Source: an uncultured Dorea sp. (GTDB lineage: Bacteria > Bacillota > Clostridia > Lachnospirales > Lachnospiraceae). Taken from it: a stretch of DNA of 64,000 bases. Below, piece by piece: positions 1 to 8,155 of this stretch (positions are counted from its first letter, which is position 1; every line of letters starts with the position of its first letter). Position numbers and translations under genes: made by a program. Where the stretch lies: positions 1 to 64,000 of the forward strand of contig CAJUMF010000010.1 in NCBI GenBank assembly GCA_910586965.1, read 5' to 3'. Under the pieces are notes generated by a model, which saw nothing but the letters and a program-made list of their open reading frames with translations, did not search any database and was not told where the DNA came from.

Positions 1-47
1 TACGGGTAAATCTGTAATACATAGGGGGTAATGTCGGCTTAAGTTGA

Positions 48-290
48 CGACATTGCGCCCCTTATGACGCCGTAGGCATTATCATCGAAGAGGTGACACA
101 CAACAAACTCAAATATGACAAGGCGCGTGTCATAAGCGATGTGACCGTCGTAATTGTCGGCGTGGTGTTCTGCCTGATGTCCGGCGGGAAATTGGGGCTG
201 ATCATCGGGATTGGCACCGTATGCAATGCACTGTTTAACGGGCCGCTGATACAGTTCTTTAAGACACATGTGACGGAGAAACTGATATAA
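48..290 (+). pseudogene. Remnant of a YitT/YczE-like (DUF6198-type) membrane protein, 3' part only
   Basis: The readable frame runs from just after a TGA at 45-47 to a stop at 290. It starts with a segment reading APYDAVGIIIEE and continues into two hydrophobic stretches with a GGKLGLIIGIGT motif between them. This resembles the C-terminal half of YczE/DUF6198-type integral membrane proteins, which carry an APYDA motif mid-protein. All three plus-strand frames contain stops in bases 1-47, so no intact upstream part can be joined. I read it as a decayed or truncated gene rather than one merely cut by the window edge, although a GTG at 93 could start a 65-residue product. Family assignment is from memory of the motif and is moderate. 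Confidence 0.45.
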
Positions 291-299
291 AAATCTGTT

Positions 300-352
300 A
301 TATTAAAAAAGAGGATGCCATACAAGATAATTCTGTATAGCACCCTCTTTAT
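300..352 (-). terminator. Rho-independent terminator of the purEMND operon
   Basis: On the minus strand an AAAGAGG...CCTCTTT hairpin with internal TGC and TATAC/GTATA pairs is followed at once by a run of six T. It lies about 60 bases after the purD stop codon, so it ends the purine operon. Confidence 0.75.
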
Positions 353-408
353 AATTACTGCTTAATTTCCAATATTATAGCTAATAACCGTTCGCAGTGC
401 AAACGTTT

Positions 409-1680
409 TTACGCCTCGTCAATCGCTTTCCCAATATCGTGCCGCATATACTTATTGCCGAACTGCACCCACTCGGTTGCCGCATAGGCATTCGCCCGCG
501 CCTCTTTCAAGTCCTTGCCCTTAGCCGTAATGCCAAGCACACGTCCGCCGTTTGTCACAATCTTTCCATCGGCAAACTTTGTTCCCGCGTGGAAACAGTA
601 ATACCCGTCATGCTTTTTAAACTCCTCAAGCCCCTCGATGGGAAGACCTTTCTCGTAACTTACCGGATATCCCTCGCTTGCAAGGACGACGCACACCGCC
701 GCATTATCCTCAAACTGCAAGTCTACTTTATCCAATGTGCCGTCGATACATGCCTCTACCACCTCGAGGATATCATTTTTCATCCGCGGGAGGACTACCT
801 GCGCCTCCGGGTCGCCGAACCTTGCATTGTACTCCAGCACCTTCGGGCCTTCCTCCGTTAGCATAAGCCCAAAGAATATGACACCCTTAAAGGGCCTTCC
901 TTCCGCTTTCATGGCATCTACCGTCGCCTGATAGATATATTTATTGCAGAAATCTTCTACTTCCTTTGTATAGAACGGGCTCGGGGAAAATGTTCCCATC
1001 CCTCCAGTGTTAAGCCCGGTATCCCCGTCTCCTGCCCGCTTGTGGTCCTGAGCGGAGGTCATCGTCTTGATGGTATTGCCGTCCACAAAGGAAAGCACGG
1101 ACACTTCACGCCCCGTCATAAATTCCTCGATGACCATCTCATTTCCCGCAGAGCCGAATTTCTTATCCAGCATGATCGTCTTGACGCCCTCTTTTGCCTC
1201 CTCAAGAGTATTGCAGATCAGTACGCCCTTTCCAAGCGCCAGCCCGTCCGCTTTGAGAACGATGGGGAACTTTGCTGTCTCAAGATAGGAGAGCGCCTTG
1301 CCGGCATCGGTAAAGTTCTCGTAAGCCGCCGTCGGGATATTGTATTTCTTCATCAAATCCTTGGAAAATGCCTTGGAGCCCTCTAAGATTGCCGCGTTCT
1401 TCCTCGGTCCGAAAGTGCGGATGCCCGCTGCCTCCAACTCGTCCACAAGTCCGCCCACCAGCGGGTCATCCATCCCCACGATTACAAGGTCAACCGATTT
1501 TTCTTTCGCAAATGCCACGATTTTTTCAAATTCCATAGCACCGATAGACGCGCACTCCGCATATTCCGCAATCCCGGCATTGCCCGGCGTACAATAAATC
1601 TTGTCCGCTTTGTCACTTTTTGCCACGCAGTATGCAATCGCATGTTCTCTTCCGCCGCTCCCGACAATCAATACATTCAT
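409..1680 (-). CDS. purD: Phosphoribosylamine--glycine ligase (GAR synthetase)
   Basis: PurD catalyses the ATP-dependent joining of glycine to 5-phosphoribosylamine, the second step of de novo IMP synthesis, in the cytoplasm. The 423-residue product has the family's normal length. It begins with the N-terminal signature VGSGGREHA (residues 6-14). The ATP-grasp part shows KADGLALGKGV around residue 143 and the metal/ATP-binding stretch YNARFGDPEAQ near 288. The start is fixed by TAGGAGG, which overlaps the purN stop codon, placed 8 bases before the ATG. It is the last gene of purE-purM-purN-purD, separated from purN by 12 bases, and is followed by a clear terminator. Confidence 0.97.
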   Translation of the reverse strand: MNVLIVGSGGREHAIAYCVAKSDKADKIYCTPGNAGIAEYAECASIGAMEFEKIVAFAKEKSVDLVIVGMDDPLVGGLVDELEAAGIRTFGPRKNAAILEGSKAFSKDLMKKYNIPTAAYENFTDAGKALSYLETAKFPIVLKADGLALGKGVLICNTLEEAKEGVKTIMLDKKFGSAGNEMVIEEFMTGREVSVLSFVDGNTIKTMTSAQDHKRAGDGDTGLNTGGMGTFSPSPFYTKEVEDFCNKYIYQATVDAMKAEGRPFKGVIFFGLMLTEEGPKVLEYNARFGDPEAQVVLPRMKNDILEVVEACIDGTLDKVDLQFEDNAAVCVVLASEGYPVSYEKGLPIEGLEEFKKHDGYYCFHAGTKFADGKIVTNGGRVLGITAKGKDLKEARANAYAATEWVQFGNKYMRHDIGKAIDEA

Positions 1681-1692
1681 CTTCGTTTCCTC

Positions 1693-2328
1693 CTAATTAT
1701 CGTCCTCAACCACTTTTACAACTCCGTCTTCCACCTTCACCTTCCCATTGGCAATCAAGTCAATCGCGCGGGGCAGGATTTTCCACTCAGCCTGCTCCAT
1801 GACGCGCCGCTGTAGAACTTCCGGCGTGTCGCCCTGCTCTACTTCCACCGCCCTTTGCAGGATAATCGGGCCGGTATCTGTTCCTTCATCCACAAAATGC
1901 ACCGTCGCGCCAACGACTTTTACTCCCCGCAAAAGCGCCGCCTCATGCACCTTAAGCCCGTAATATCCCGTTCCGCAGAAAGACGGGATCAGCGACGGAT
2001 GGATATTGATAATACGGTTTCGGTACCGTTCTGTCATCTCCGGCGGAATCACCACAAGGAACCCGGCAAGCACGAGCAAGTCTGGATTAAGCCCGTCTAC
2101 CGCCTCCAGGAAATTCCGGTTAAACTCCGTCCTTGAGCCAAAGTCCTTCGGGGAAATGCAAAGGCTCTTAATCCCATGCTTTTGCGCCCGCTTTAGCGCA
2201 TAGGCATTTTTATTGTTGCTAATGACCCCGGAAATCCGCGTGTTGGTAATCTCTCCTGCCTCTACAGCATCGATGATTGCCTGCAGGTTCGTTCCGCCGC
2301 CGGACACTAGTACGACTATATTTAACAT
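1693..2328 (-). CDS. purN: Phosphoribosylglycinamide formyltransferase, 10-formyl-THF dependent
   Basis: PurN transfers a formyl group from 10-formyltetrahydrofolate to GAR. The 211-residue product starts with the typical VLVSGGGTNLQAI phosphate-binding loop. It contains the catalytic region INIHPSLIPSF with the conserved Asn and His, and HFVDEGTDTGPI with the conserved Asp. The ATG overlaps the end of purM by 7 bases, which implies translational coupling. Length and motifs are ordinary for the family. The C-terminal tail is Val/Asp-rich and lacks known motifs. Confidence 0.97.
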   Translation of the reverse strand: MLNIVVLVSGGGTNLQAIIDAVEAGEITNTRISGVISNNKNAYALKRAQKHGIKSLCISPKDFGSRTEFNRNFLEAVDGLNPDLLVLAGFLVVIPPEMTERYRNRIINIHPSLIPSFCGTGYYGLKVHEAALLRGVKVVGATVHFVDEGTDTGPIILQRAVEVEQGDTPEVLQRRVMEQAEWKILPRAIDLIANGKVKVEDGVVKVVEDDN

Positions 2329-3350
2329 AATGTAACTCCTTTTTCGCCCTCTTCAATGCGTCCGACCACATAAGCCGTCTCGCCCGCCGCCTCAATTGCC
2401 GCCATTGCCTTTTCTTTGTCTTCCGGGGATACGGCAATCACCATGCCAAGACCCATATTAAAGGTATTGTACATCATCTCCTCCGCGATGTCGCCCTTCG
2501 CCGCCAAAAGCTTAAAGATTGCCGGAACCTCGTAGCTGTCCTTCTCAATCACTGCGCGGACGCCCTCCGGCAGCATACGCGGCACATTCTCATAGAAACC
2601 GCCGCCCGTGATATGGCTGCAGCCCTTTACCTTTACGCCGCTGTTTTTGATGCTCTTTAACGCCTTCACATAAATCTTCGTTGGCGCAATCAGCGCCTCC
2701 CCAAGGGTCTTTCCGAGCTCCTCATAATATGTATCCAGAGATTCTTTCGTCATCTCAAACACGCTGCGGACAAGGGAAAATCCATTGCTGTGTACGCCGC
2801 TTGACGCCATGCCGATAAGCACATCCCCGGACCTTATCTCCTGTCCGTTTATGATTTCCTTCTTATCTGCCACGCCCACTGCAAATCCCGCCAGGTCATA
2901 CTCGTCCGCCGGCATAAGCCCCGGGTGCTCCGCTGTCTCGCCGCCCACCAAAGCGCACTCGGACTGCTTGCAGCCCTCTGCCACGCCGCTTACGATAGTC
3001 GCGATTTTTTCTGGATAATTTTTGCCGCATGCGATATAATCCAGAAAGAATAACGGCTCGCCGCCGGAGCAGGCGATATCATTTACACACATGGCAACTG
3101 CATCAATGCCAATCGTATCATGCTTGTCCATGACAAACGCCAGCTTAACCTTCGTACCGCACCCGTCCGTCCCCGAAAGGAGCACCGGCTCGTCCATACA
3201 TTTAATGGCGCTTAAGTCAAACGCACCGGCAAATCCGCCGAGCCCGCCTAAAACCTCCGGCCTCATCGTCTCCTTCACATGCTTTTTCATCAGCTCCACC
3301 GACTTGTAACCCGCCTCAATATCAACGCCAGCTTTCTTATAATCCATCAT
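2322..3350 (-). CDS. purM: Phosphoribosylformylglycinamidine cyclo-ligase (AIR synthetase)
   Basis: PurM closes the imidazole ring (FGAM to AIR) using ATP. The sequence has the AIR synthase N-terminal motif DGCGTKVKLAF, the GIDAVAMCVNDI segment and the GGETAEHPG segment. The C-terminal half carries HITGGGFYENVPRM. The frame is open back to a GTG at 3362. I place the start at the ATG at 3350 (MMDYKKAG) because GTGAGG lies 6 bases before it and homologues begin here; this gives 342 residues. It is the second gene of the pur operon and overlaps purN. Confidence 0.96.
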   Translation of the reverse strand: MMDYKKAGVDIEAGYKSVELMKKHVKETMRPEVLGGLGGFAGAFDLSAIKCMDEPVLLSGTDGCGTKVKLAFVMDKHDTIGIDAVAMCVNDIACSGGEPLFFLDYIACGKNYPEKIATIVSGVAEGCKQSECALVGGETAEHPGLMPADEYDLAGFAVGVADKKEIINGQEIRSGDVLIGMASSGVHSNGFSLVRSVFEMTKESLDTYYEELGKTLGEALIAPTKIYVKALKSIKNSGVKVKGCSHITGGGFYENVPRMLPEGVRAVIEKDSYEVPAIFKLLAAKGDIAEEMMYNTFNMGLGMVIAVSPEDKEKAMAAIEAAGETAYVVGRIEEGEKGVTLC

Positions 3351-3416
3351 ATCCATCCTCACTTCACTGATTTATATTTTTGTTACTGGTTCCCTGCTTT
3401 TATCACCCCTGCGGAT

Positions 3417-3926
3417 TTAGCTGTTCAGATACGCCTCGTAGCCAATCTCATCTAACTTCGCAGCCTTGCCCTGCACCGTCTCCTTCATCTCCTGGGTATA
3501 CGCTTTCAGCTTGTCCAAAAGCTCTGCGTCCGACACTGCAAGAATCTTCGCCGCAAGAATCGCCGCATTAAGCCCTCCGTCGATGGCAACTGTGGCAACC
3601 GGGATTCCCGGCGGCATCTGCACGATAGAAAGCAGCGCATCCTCGCCCTCAAGATTCTTCCCGGACAGCGGAACACCCACAACCGGCATCGGGAACAGCG
3701 CCGCGCACATCCCCGGAAGATGGGCAGCCATGCCCGCTCCGGCGATGATCACCTTCATGCCCTTCCCCTCGGCAGCCTTCGCCCACTCAAAAAACACATC
3801 CGGCTCCCTGTGCGCCGAGATAATCGTCATCTCATAATCAATCCCAAACTTCTCCAACATCTTGGCAGCCTTGCTCATCACCTTAAGATCCGAGTCACTG
3901 CCCATCACAATTCCTACTCTTGGCAT
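3417..3926 (-). CDS. purE: N5-carboxyaminoimidazole ribonucleotide mutase (class I PurE)
   Basis: PurE converts N5-CAIR to CAIR. The 169-residue protein shows all class I marks: GIVMGSDSDLKVM (residues 5-17), IISAHREP with the catalytic His, GAGMAAHLPGM, and VQMPPGIPVATVAI. No purK was found in the window, so N5-CAIR would have to be supplied from elsewhere, or the enzyme could act alone at high CO2. It is the first gene of the pur operon as read here. The upstream region holds the nested palindromic element, not an obvious strong promoter or purine riboswitch. Confidence 0.97.
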   Translation of the reverse strand: MPRVGIVMGSDSDLKVMSKAAKMLEKFGIDYEMTIISAHREPDVFFEWAKAAEGKGMKVIIAGAGMAAHLPGMCAALFPMPVVGVPLSGKNLEGEDALLSIVQMPPGIPVATVAIDGGLNAAILAAKILAVSDAELLDKLKAYTQEMKETVQGKAAKLDEIGYEAYLNS

Positions 3927-4012
3927 ATCTTCTTCATCCTTTCTTAATCCTGTCCAACAAACTCTTTTCTCTGCTCCTTAAAAATCATGTATATATATCA
4001 TCTTTAGTGCCT

Positions 4013-4185
4013 CGTCACCCGTCCGCCATACAGCCTAAACAGGATAATGTCTCTAAGGAATCCCGTAAAAAGGCGTCAGTACTTGGCAAGGTTTTTTCGA
4101 GCCTAGTACTGCTACGCCTTTTTCAGAGCGCAAGCGTGGTGACGCAGAGACATTATCCTGTTTAGGCAAACGCCCCGGGTAACGA
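4013..4185 (-). repeat. Nested palindromic element, copy 1 (possible structured RNA)
   Basis: Two perfect 22-base inverted arms (4033-4054 and 4146-4167) enclose a second long hairpin (4067-4123). A further outer pair (4013-4021 with 4177-4185) is complementary apart from one G-T. Read on the minus strand it matches the element at 36755-36916: both have CACGCTT followed 23 bases later by GTAGCAGTAC, then AAGTACYGACG, and both begin CGTTA-CCG-GG. The arm sequences differ but remain self-complementary. It begins 3 bases after the M29 peptidase stop codon and lies upstream of purE. Its inner hairpin ends in five T and could also act as a terminator. No family known to me matches. Confidence 0.75.
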
Positions 4186-4187
4186 CT

Positions 4188-6248
4188 CTACCCCATCATA
4201 CATGATTCTTCCATCTTTTTCAACGGCTCATTCAACGTTTCCGTCCCCGGCAGCACAAACTTTCCGTCCTTAAGCAGCGTAATCTCTTCCCCTGCCTTCG
4301 TCACCACCGAGATGCTCTTTAGCTCCTCGTAAGGAATGGTGATATCCGTATGGCAGTGGAAATAAGCTTTCGACAAGTCTTCCTTCCGAAGAGCCGACAC
4401 GGAATTATCCCGCGCGATGATTTCTTTTCCGTTCGGGTTATACACCTTTACATCCTCGCTCCAGCTATAGCATGTATCCCCCACCGCAAAATGCGGCCCC
4501 ATCTTCTCCGCGATGAGGATTGGCAGCTTATCCGCTATCCCGTATCTTTTCGCCGCCGCATAAGCCGTCGTATTCGTCCCGATGGCAAATTCACCGAGGG
4601 GCAGCGTGGGATGCTTATGGAGGATATTATCCCGGATATACTCTTTGTTCTCAAGCTCCCGCTCAAAATTGCCGCAAATGTAATCCGCAATCATCCCGTT
4701 GGCAAACTGAATCTCTAAATCTCTAAACTGCAGTTCATTGAGATAAACTTTGCTGACATGCAAAACACCGTTGGTTCCTTCAAGCACCGGGGAGGTGAAC
4801 ACTTCTCCCACCGGGATATTCACATCCGCCACGCAGTTTTCAAAGACCGTCTCCTTCTCAGGGTCGGACAGCGCGCGCAGCTTAACCGTCAAATCTGTGC
4901 GGTTCTTCCCCGCTCCCAGGATGCGGACATATTCCCCCTGATCCAATGCGTCGATAAGCGTCTGCTGCACATGTTCATAGACCTTCGCATCCAGCGTATT
5001 GATCTTTATGATTTCCCCGAAGATATCCTCGTAATCCTCCCCAATCTCCGGCACCGGCCAGGCGATGATCGTATAACTCCGCTCATCTCCGCGGATATAC
5101 GCATTGGTAATCTGATTCTGGCGGCTGTCAAACTTAAGGGCAAGCTCCTCCTGCTTTTCCGAAAGCCTTACTGCCTCTGGCTTAGCCTCCGGCACAAATG
5201 GTTTCTCCCCGAACACCTCCATACACGCAGGACCCGCAAACTGCGCCGCCTCCGCCTTATGTCTCTCATAGGCAGTCTTTATGACCTCAAGCTTGCGCTC
5301 CACAAAACGCCCATCTAAAAATAAGCCCTGGTCGTGCCTGTGGTCATAGTCATACTGAGGATTCGGATTACCCCCGCAGTAACCAATCTTAATATGCTGG
5401 CGCTTTGTGAGCGCGCTCACCGACGCGCGGTAGATGACGGGCGAAAGCCCCATCTTCTCAAAATTATCTATCGCTTTCCTCACCACCCGCTCAAAGCCAA
5501 GCGTATACCGGATGTTCACCACAGATTTCTTCGACAGGTCCTTTCCCGTATTCACAAAGCCTGTCCGATAGCCTTCCGTAAAGACATCCGCCATCTTCTG
5601 AATCGTCTCCTCCGGCAGGCTGCTTAAATACTGCGCGCTCTTTCTCTCATTTTCACTGACATATTCCCCGAACCGGTACAGATACCGGATGTCCGAAAGG
5701 TCGCTCTCCCGGATGATGTCCGCGGCAAAAGATTCCTCCGGCAATATCTGCTCTCTGATCCGGTCAGCCACAAATACATCACAGTAATCGCTGGCATACC
5801 AGTACAGGATATCCTGGATTGTCTTTACCTCCGGCGCACCCTCCTCGAACTGGTTATAAATCTCGATGAAAAGCTCCATCAGGATATCTAAATACTCTGT
5901 CCGTCCCTCGAACGCATACACGATCATGCCCCGAAGTTCCGTATACAGAAAGCTTAAGCGCGCACCGTACTCTTCTCCCAGCGCCTTCACCGCATACGCC
6001 GGGTTTGCATAGCTCCTTTCATACTGCTCCTGCAAAATGTCAAGATACAGCCTCCGGTTCCATTCCTTTAACCCATCCATCCGCAGCTCATAATAAGAAC
6101 CGTCCGAAAGTACACTTTTCAGCTCGTCAATCATAATGACAAAGTCAGCCACTTTCTGGAAATAATCCCGGAACACCCCATCCACTGTCTGTTCCGTCCT
6201 TATCTCCCGAATCCGGCCGACTGCAAGTTCATATCTTTCTTCAATCAT
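4188..6248 (-). CDS. M29-family (thermophilic) metallo-aminopeptidase, long form
   Basis: The 686-residue product resembles the leucyl aminopeptidase T family (M29), which trims N-terminal residues from peptides using two metal ions. The C-terminal half has the family's ligand regions: GEVFTSPVLEGTNG, LGEFAIGTN, KMGPHFAVGDTCY and HCHTDITIPYEE, which supply conserved Glu, His, Tyr and Asp residues. The N-terminal ~350 residues are an acidic, helix-rich extension that makes it much longer than the ~410-residue classical enzymes. The ATG directly follows the stop codon of the upstream membrane-protein gene. No signal peptide is seen, so it should be cytoplasmic. Confidence 0.85.
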   Translation of the reverse strand: MIEERYELAVGRIREIRTEQTVDGVFRDYFQKVADFVIMIDELKSVLSDGSYYELRMDGLKEWNRRLYLDILQEQYERSYANPAYAVKALGEEYGARLSFLYTELRGMIVYAFEGRTEYLDILMELFIEIYNQFEEGAPEVKTIQDILYWYASDYCDVFVADRIREQILPEESFAADIIRESDLSDIRYLYRFGEYVSENERKSAQYLSSLPEETIQKMADVFTEGYRTGFVNTGKDLSKKSVVNIRYTLGFERVVRKAIDNFEKMGLSPVIYRASVSALTKRQHIKIGYCGGNPNPQYDYDHRHDQGLFLDGRFVERKLEVIKTAYERHKAEAAQFAGPACMEVFGEKPFVPEAKPEAVRLSEKQEELALKFDSRQNQITNAYIRGDERSYTIIAWPVPEIGEDYEDIFGEIIKINTLDAKVYEHVQQTLIDALDQGEYVRILGAGKNRTDLTVKLRALSDPEKETVFENCVADVNIPVGEVFTSPVLEGTNGVLHVSKVYLNELQFRDLEIQFANGMIADYICGNFERELENKEYIRDNILHKHPTLPLGEFAIGTNTTAYAAAKRYGIADKLPILIAEKMGPHFAVGDTCYSWSEDVKVYNPNGKEIIARDNSVSALRKEDLSKAYFHCHTDITIPYEELKSISVVTKAGEEITLLKDGKFVLPGTETLNEPLKKMEESCMMG

Positions 6249-6644
6249 TTAAAAAAGCCCCCTGATAAATATTGCACACATACAAAAAATCAAAGCACCA
6301 TTGCATCCTGCTCCAATCTTGCATGTTATGTAATTCTTCTCCCTCTCGTTAAAACCCCTGATTGCATACACAAGCCCGCGCCAAGCGATTACAGGTATCA
6401 TGAGACCTGCCAATCCGTATAATATGCTGATATCCCCTTTGGACTTAAATGAATTCACAAGCATCATTATAACCAAAGAGACACCCACAACAGCCAACAG
6501 ACAGGACTGTATCCCCTTTTTCGCATGTTTCTTTTGTCTCTGTCCATATCTTGTCTTTATAAGCTTTTTGCGCTGCTTTGCTCTTGCCTTGGCAAGCTCT
6601 TTTTCTCTATCTTCCTCTGTCTTTTTCTGTTTTCCCGTAAACAT
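6249..6644 (-). CDS. Small membrane protein of unknown function (DUF6142-like)
   Basis: This 131-residue protein has a strongly basic, Lys/Arg/Glu-rich N-terminal 45 residues. Three hydrophobic segments follow (about 48-66, 74-94 and 112-131), with a short Arg-rich loop between the second and third. I recall similar Lachnospiraceae proteins listed as DUF6142, but that is not certain. AAGGAG 6 bases before the ATG supports the start, although the gene then overlaps the VanZ-like gene by 38 bases. It abuts the M29 peptidase gene with no gap, so the two are likely translated together. Confidence 0.7.
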   Translation of the reverse strand: MFTGKQKKTEEDREKELAKARAKQRKKLIKTRYGQRQKKHAKKGIQSCLLAVVGVSLVIMMLVNSFKSKGDISILYGLAGLMIPVIAWRGLVYAIRGFNEREKNYITCKIGAGCNGALIFCMCAIFIRGLF

Positions 6645-7092
6645 ATTTTCTCCTTATTGCATTACATATCGTATACAGGATATACCCTGCTGCCCCTCCG
6701 ACTGTATTCAAAAGCAGGTCATCCACATCAAAACTCCCCACTTTTGCTACCAGTTGAAATGTCTCCACACACAGGCTTAAACCAAAACTGTAAGACAATG
6801 CCGAAAAAAATCTTTTATTTCTACATGCAATCGGCATAAAAAAACCAAATGGCATAAAAATCAGTACATTGCCAAACAGATTCGTAAACATGGCAAACAT
6901 CCCAAGCTGTTCCCGGTATTTCCAGAATCTCTTGATCTCCCGGAATAATACCAGGTTATATCGGTACTCAGACATCACATCTCCGCGCCCGTACCAGTCA
7001 GAGAATATCAGAAAATATATGATAAACGCAATATAAAGTACAAATAAAATCTTCCCGACAAAACGGATTCTTTTTTTGTCCCTTACATTCAA
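6607..7092 (-). CDS. VanZ-like membrane protein
   Basis: The 161-residue protein has four to five hydrophobic segments. It carries the VanZ-family pattern: NLFGNVLIFMPFGFFMP in the middle and SFGLSLCVETFQL followed by DVDDLLLNTVGGAAGY in the second half. VanZ-like proteins are integral membrane proteins of mostly unknown role; VanZ itself gives low teicoplanin resistance. No van genes are nearby, so resistance should not be inferred. It sits between a 50-residue membrane peptide gene and the DUF6142-like gene in a minus-strand run that may start at the pyrE promoter. Confidence 0.85.
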   Translation of the reverse strand: MNVRDKKRIRFVGKILFVLYIAFIIYFLIFSDWYGRGDVMSEYRYNLVLFREIKRFWKYREQLGMFAMFTNLFGNVLIFMPFGFFMPIACRNKRFFSALSYSFGLSLCVETFQLVAKVGSFDVDDLLLNTVGGAAGYILYTICNAIRRKYVYGKTEKDRGR

Positions 7093-7131
7093 ATATATTG
7101 CTCCCCTTCTAAACTATTCAGAATTATCCTC

Positions 7132-7284
7132 TTAAAACGTAAGTCCTTTTCTGTCTTTCCGAAGCTGTACACCGCTGATGATCGAAATGACCCCAACTGT
7201 AATACCCATCACAAGTGTCACGATACCAAGCGCAATATTCGCCGCCCCTGTGATCCCCATGGTCTTATATGCTTTCTCATTCAT
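7132..7284 (-). CDS. 50-residue single-pass membrane peptide
   Basis: A short frame of 50 codons has a strong start: AGGAGG 9 bases before the ATG. The product begins MNEKAYKTMGITGAANIALG, continues through a Val/Ile-rich hydrophobic span (about residues 13-39) and ends with a basic tail LRKDRKGLTF. This looks like a real membrane microprotein. It lies 22 bases after the pyrE stop codon with no terminator between them. Function is unknown; the small size makes homology judgement unsafe. Confidence 0.7.
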   Translation of the reverse strand: MNEKAYKTMGITGAANIALGIVTLVMGITVGVISIISGVQLRKDRKGLTF

Positions 7285-7306
7285 ATCTATTTACCTCCTC
7301 AATGGT

Positions 7307-7984
7307 TTATTTCGCACCATACTGTTCATAATATGCATCAATCGACGCTTTTAATGTATCATCAATCACAATTTTTCCTTTGTACGGCTTATTATATAAA
7401 TGCTCCACAACTTCTTCCATGGTTACGATCGAAGCTACCCTGAAACCATATAAACCTTGAATCTCGTCCAGCGCACTCTTTTCTCCGCCTTTTCCTACTT
7501 CCATCCGGTTCAAAGAAACCATAAGCCCCATCACTTCCACATCTGCCTGTGCTTTTATGATCGGGAACGTCTCTTCTATGGATTTGCCGGATGTAGTGAC
7601 ATCCTCGATGATCACGACTCTGTCGCCGCTCTTAAGCTTACTGCCAAGAAGAATACCTGTATCTCCATGATCCTTGACTTCTTTTCTGTTGGAGCAATAG
7701 CGGACATCTTTTCCATACAACTCGCTGAGCGCCATCGTCGTCGCTACCGAAAGCGGTATACCCTTATAAGCCGGTCCAAACAGCACATCAAAATCAAGCC
7801 CATAGATGTCATGGATTGCTTTCGCATAATACTCACCGAGCCTGCGAAGCTGCGCTCCCGTCACATATGCTCCTGCATTCATAAAAAACGGGGATTTTCT
7901 CCCACTCTTCAATGTAAACTCCCCAAACTTAAGCACATCGCTCTCTACCATAAACTCAATAAACTCTTTTTTGTAGCTTTCCAT
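7307..7984 (-). CDS. pyrE: Orotate phosphoribosyltransferase
   Basis: PyrE joins orotate to PRPP to make OMP in pyrimidine synthesis. The product shows FTLKSGRKSPFFMNAG near residue 24, FGPAYKGIPLS in the middle, and the PRPP-binding motif VVIIEDVTTSGKSIEE. The frame is open further upstream, but the ATG at 7984 has a GAGAGGGAG sequence before it and matches the family N-terminus (MESYKKEFIEF), giving 225 residues. The other pyr genes lie 4 kb away on the same strand, separated by the oppositely oriented iorAB-paaK genes. Confidence 0.96.
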   Translation of the reverse strand: MESYKKEFIEFMVESDVLKFGEFTLKSGRKSPFFMNAGAYVTGAQLRRLGEYYAKAIHDIYGLDFDVLFGPAYKGIPLSVATTMALSELYGKDVRYCSNRKEVKDHGDTGILLGSKLKSGDRVVIIEDVTTSGKSIEETFPIIKAQADVEVMGLMVSLNRMEVGKGGEKSALDEIQGLYGFRVASIVTMEEVVEHLYNKPYKGKIVIDDTLKASIDAYYEQYGAK

Positions 7985-8027
7985 AACTATGAATTCTCCC
8001 TCTCGTCCACCATTAAATATTTTCTCA

Positions 8028-8056
8028 ATTTTACCATATTCATCATTTTCGTTCAA
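8028..8056 (-). promoter_or_regulatory. Sigma-A type promoter of pyrE
   Basis: On the minus strand TTGAAC (8051-8056) is followed after 17 bases by TAAAAT (8028-8033). This would start transcription about 35-40 bases before the chosen pyrE ATG. No PyrR-type attenuator hairpin is visible in the short leader. Confidence 0.65.
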
Positions 8057-8155
8057 CTCTTTTTGTTTTATCAAAAAAAGTGTTTTTGTATCACACACAT
8101 TATGATAGAATAATGAAGTATATTTTAAACTGTACTATAATTCAGAGGTGAGATT

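Noticed and set aside
3981..4000. Strong purine operon promoter or guanine-type riboswitch upstream of purE
   Set aside because: An AT-rich TATATATA run is present, but no matching -35 at proper spacing and no purine aptamer core was seen.
4033..4167. Integron attC-like site, because the arms begin GCCTAAAC and end GTTTAGGC
   Set aside because: The attC core is GTTRRRY with a short spacer and unpaired bases. Here there is an extra base, no integrase, no cassette array, and the second copy of the element lacks this core altogether.
6607..7092. Glycopeptide resistance from the VanZ-like gene
   Set aside because: VanZ-like proteins are widespread and no vanH, vanA or vanX type genes are near.
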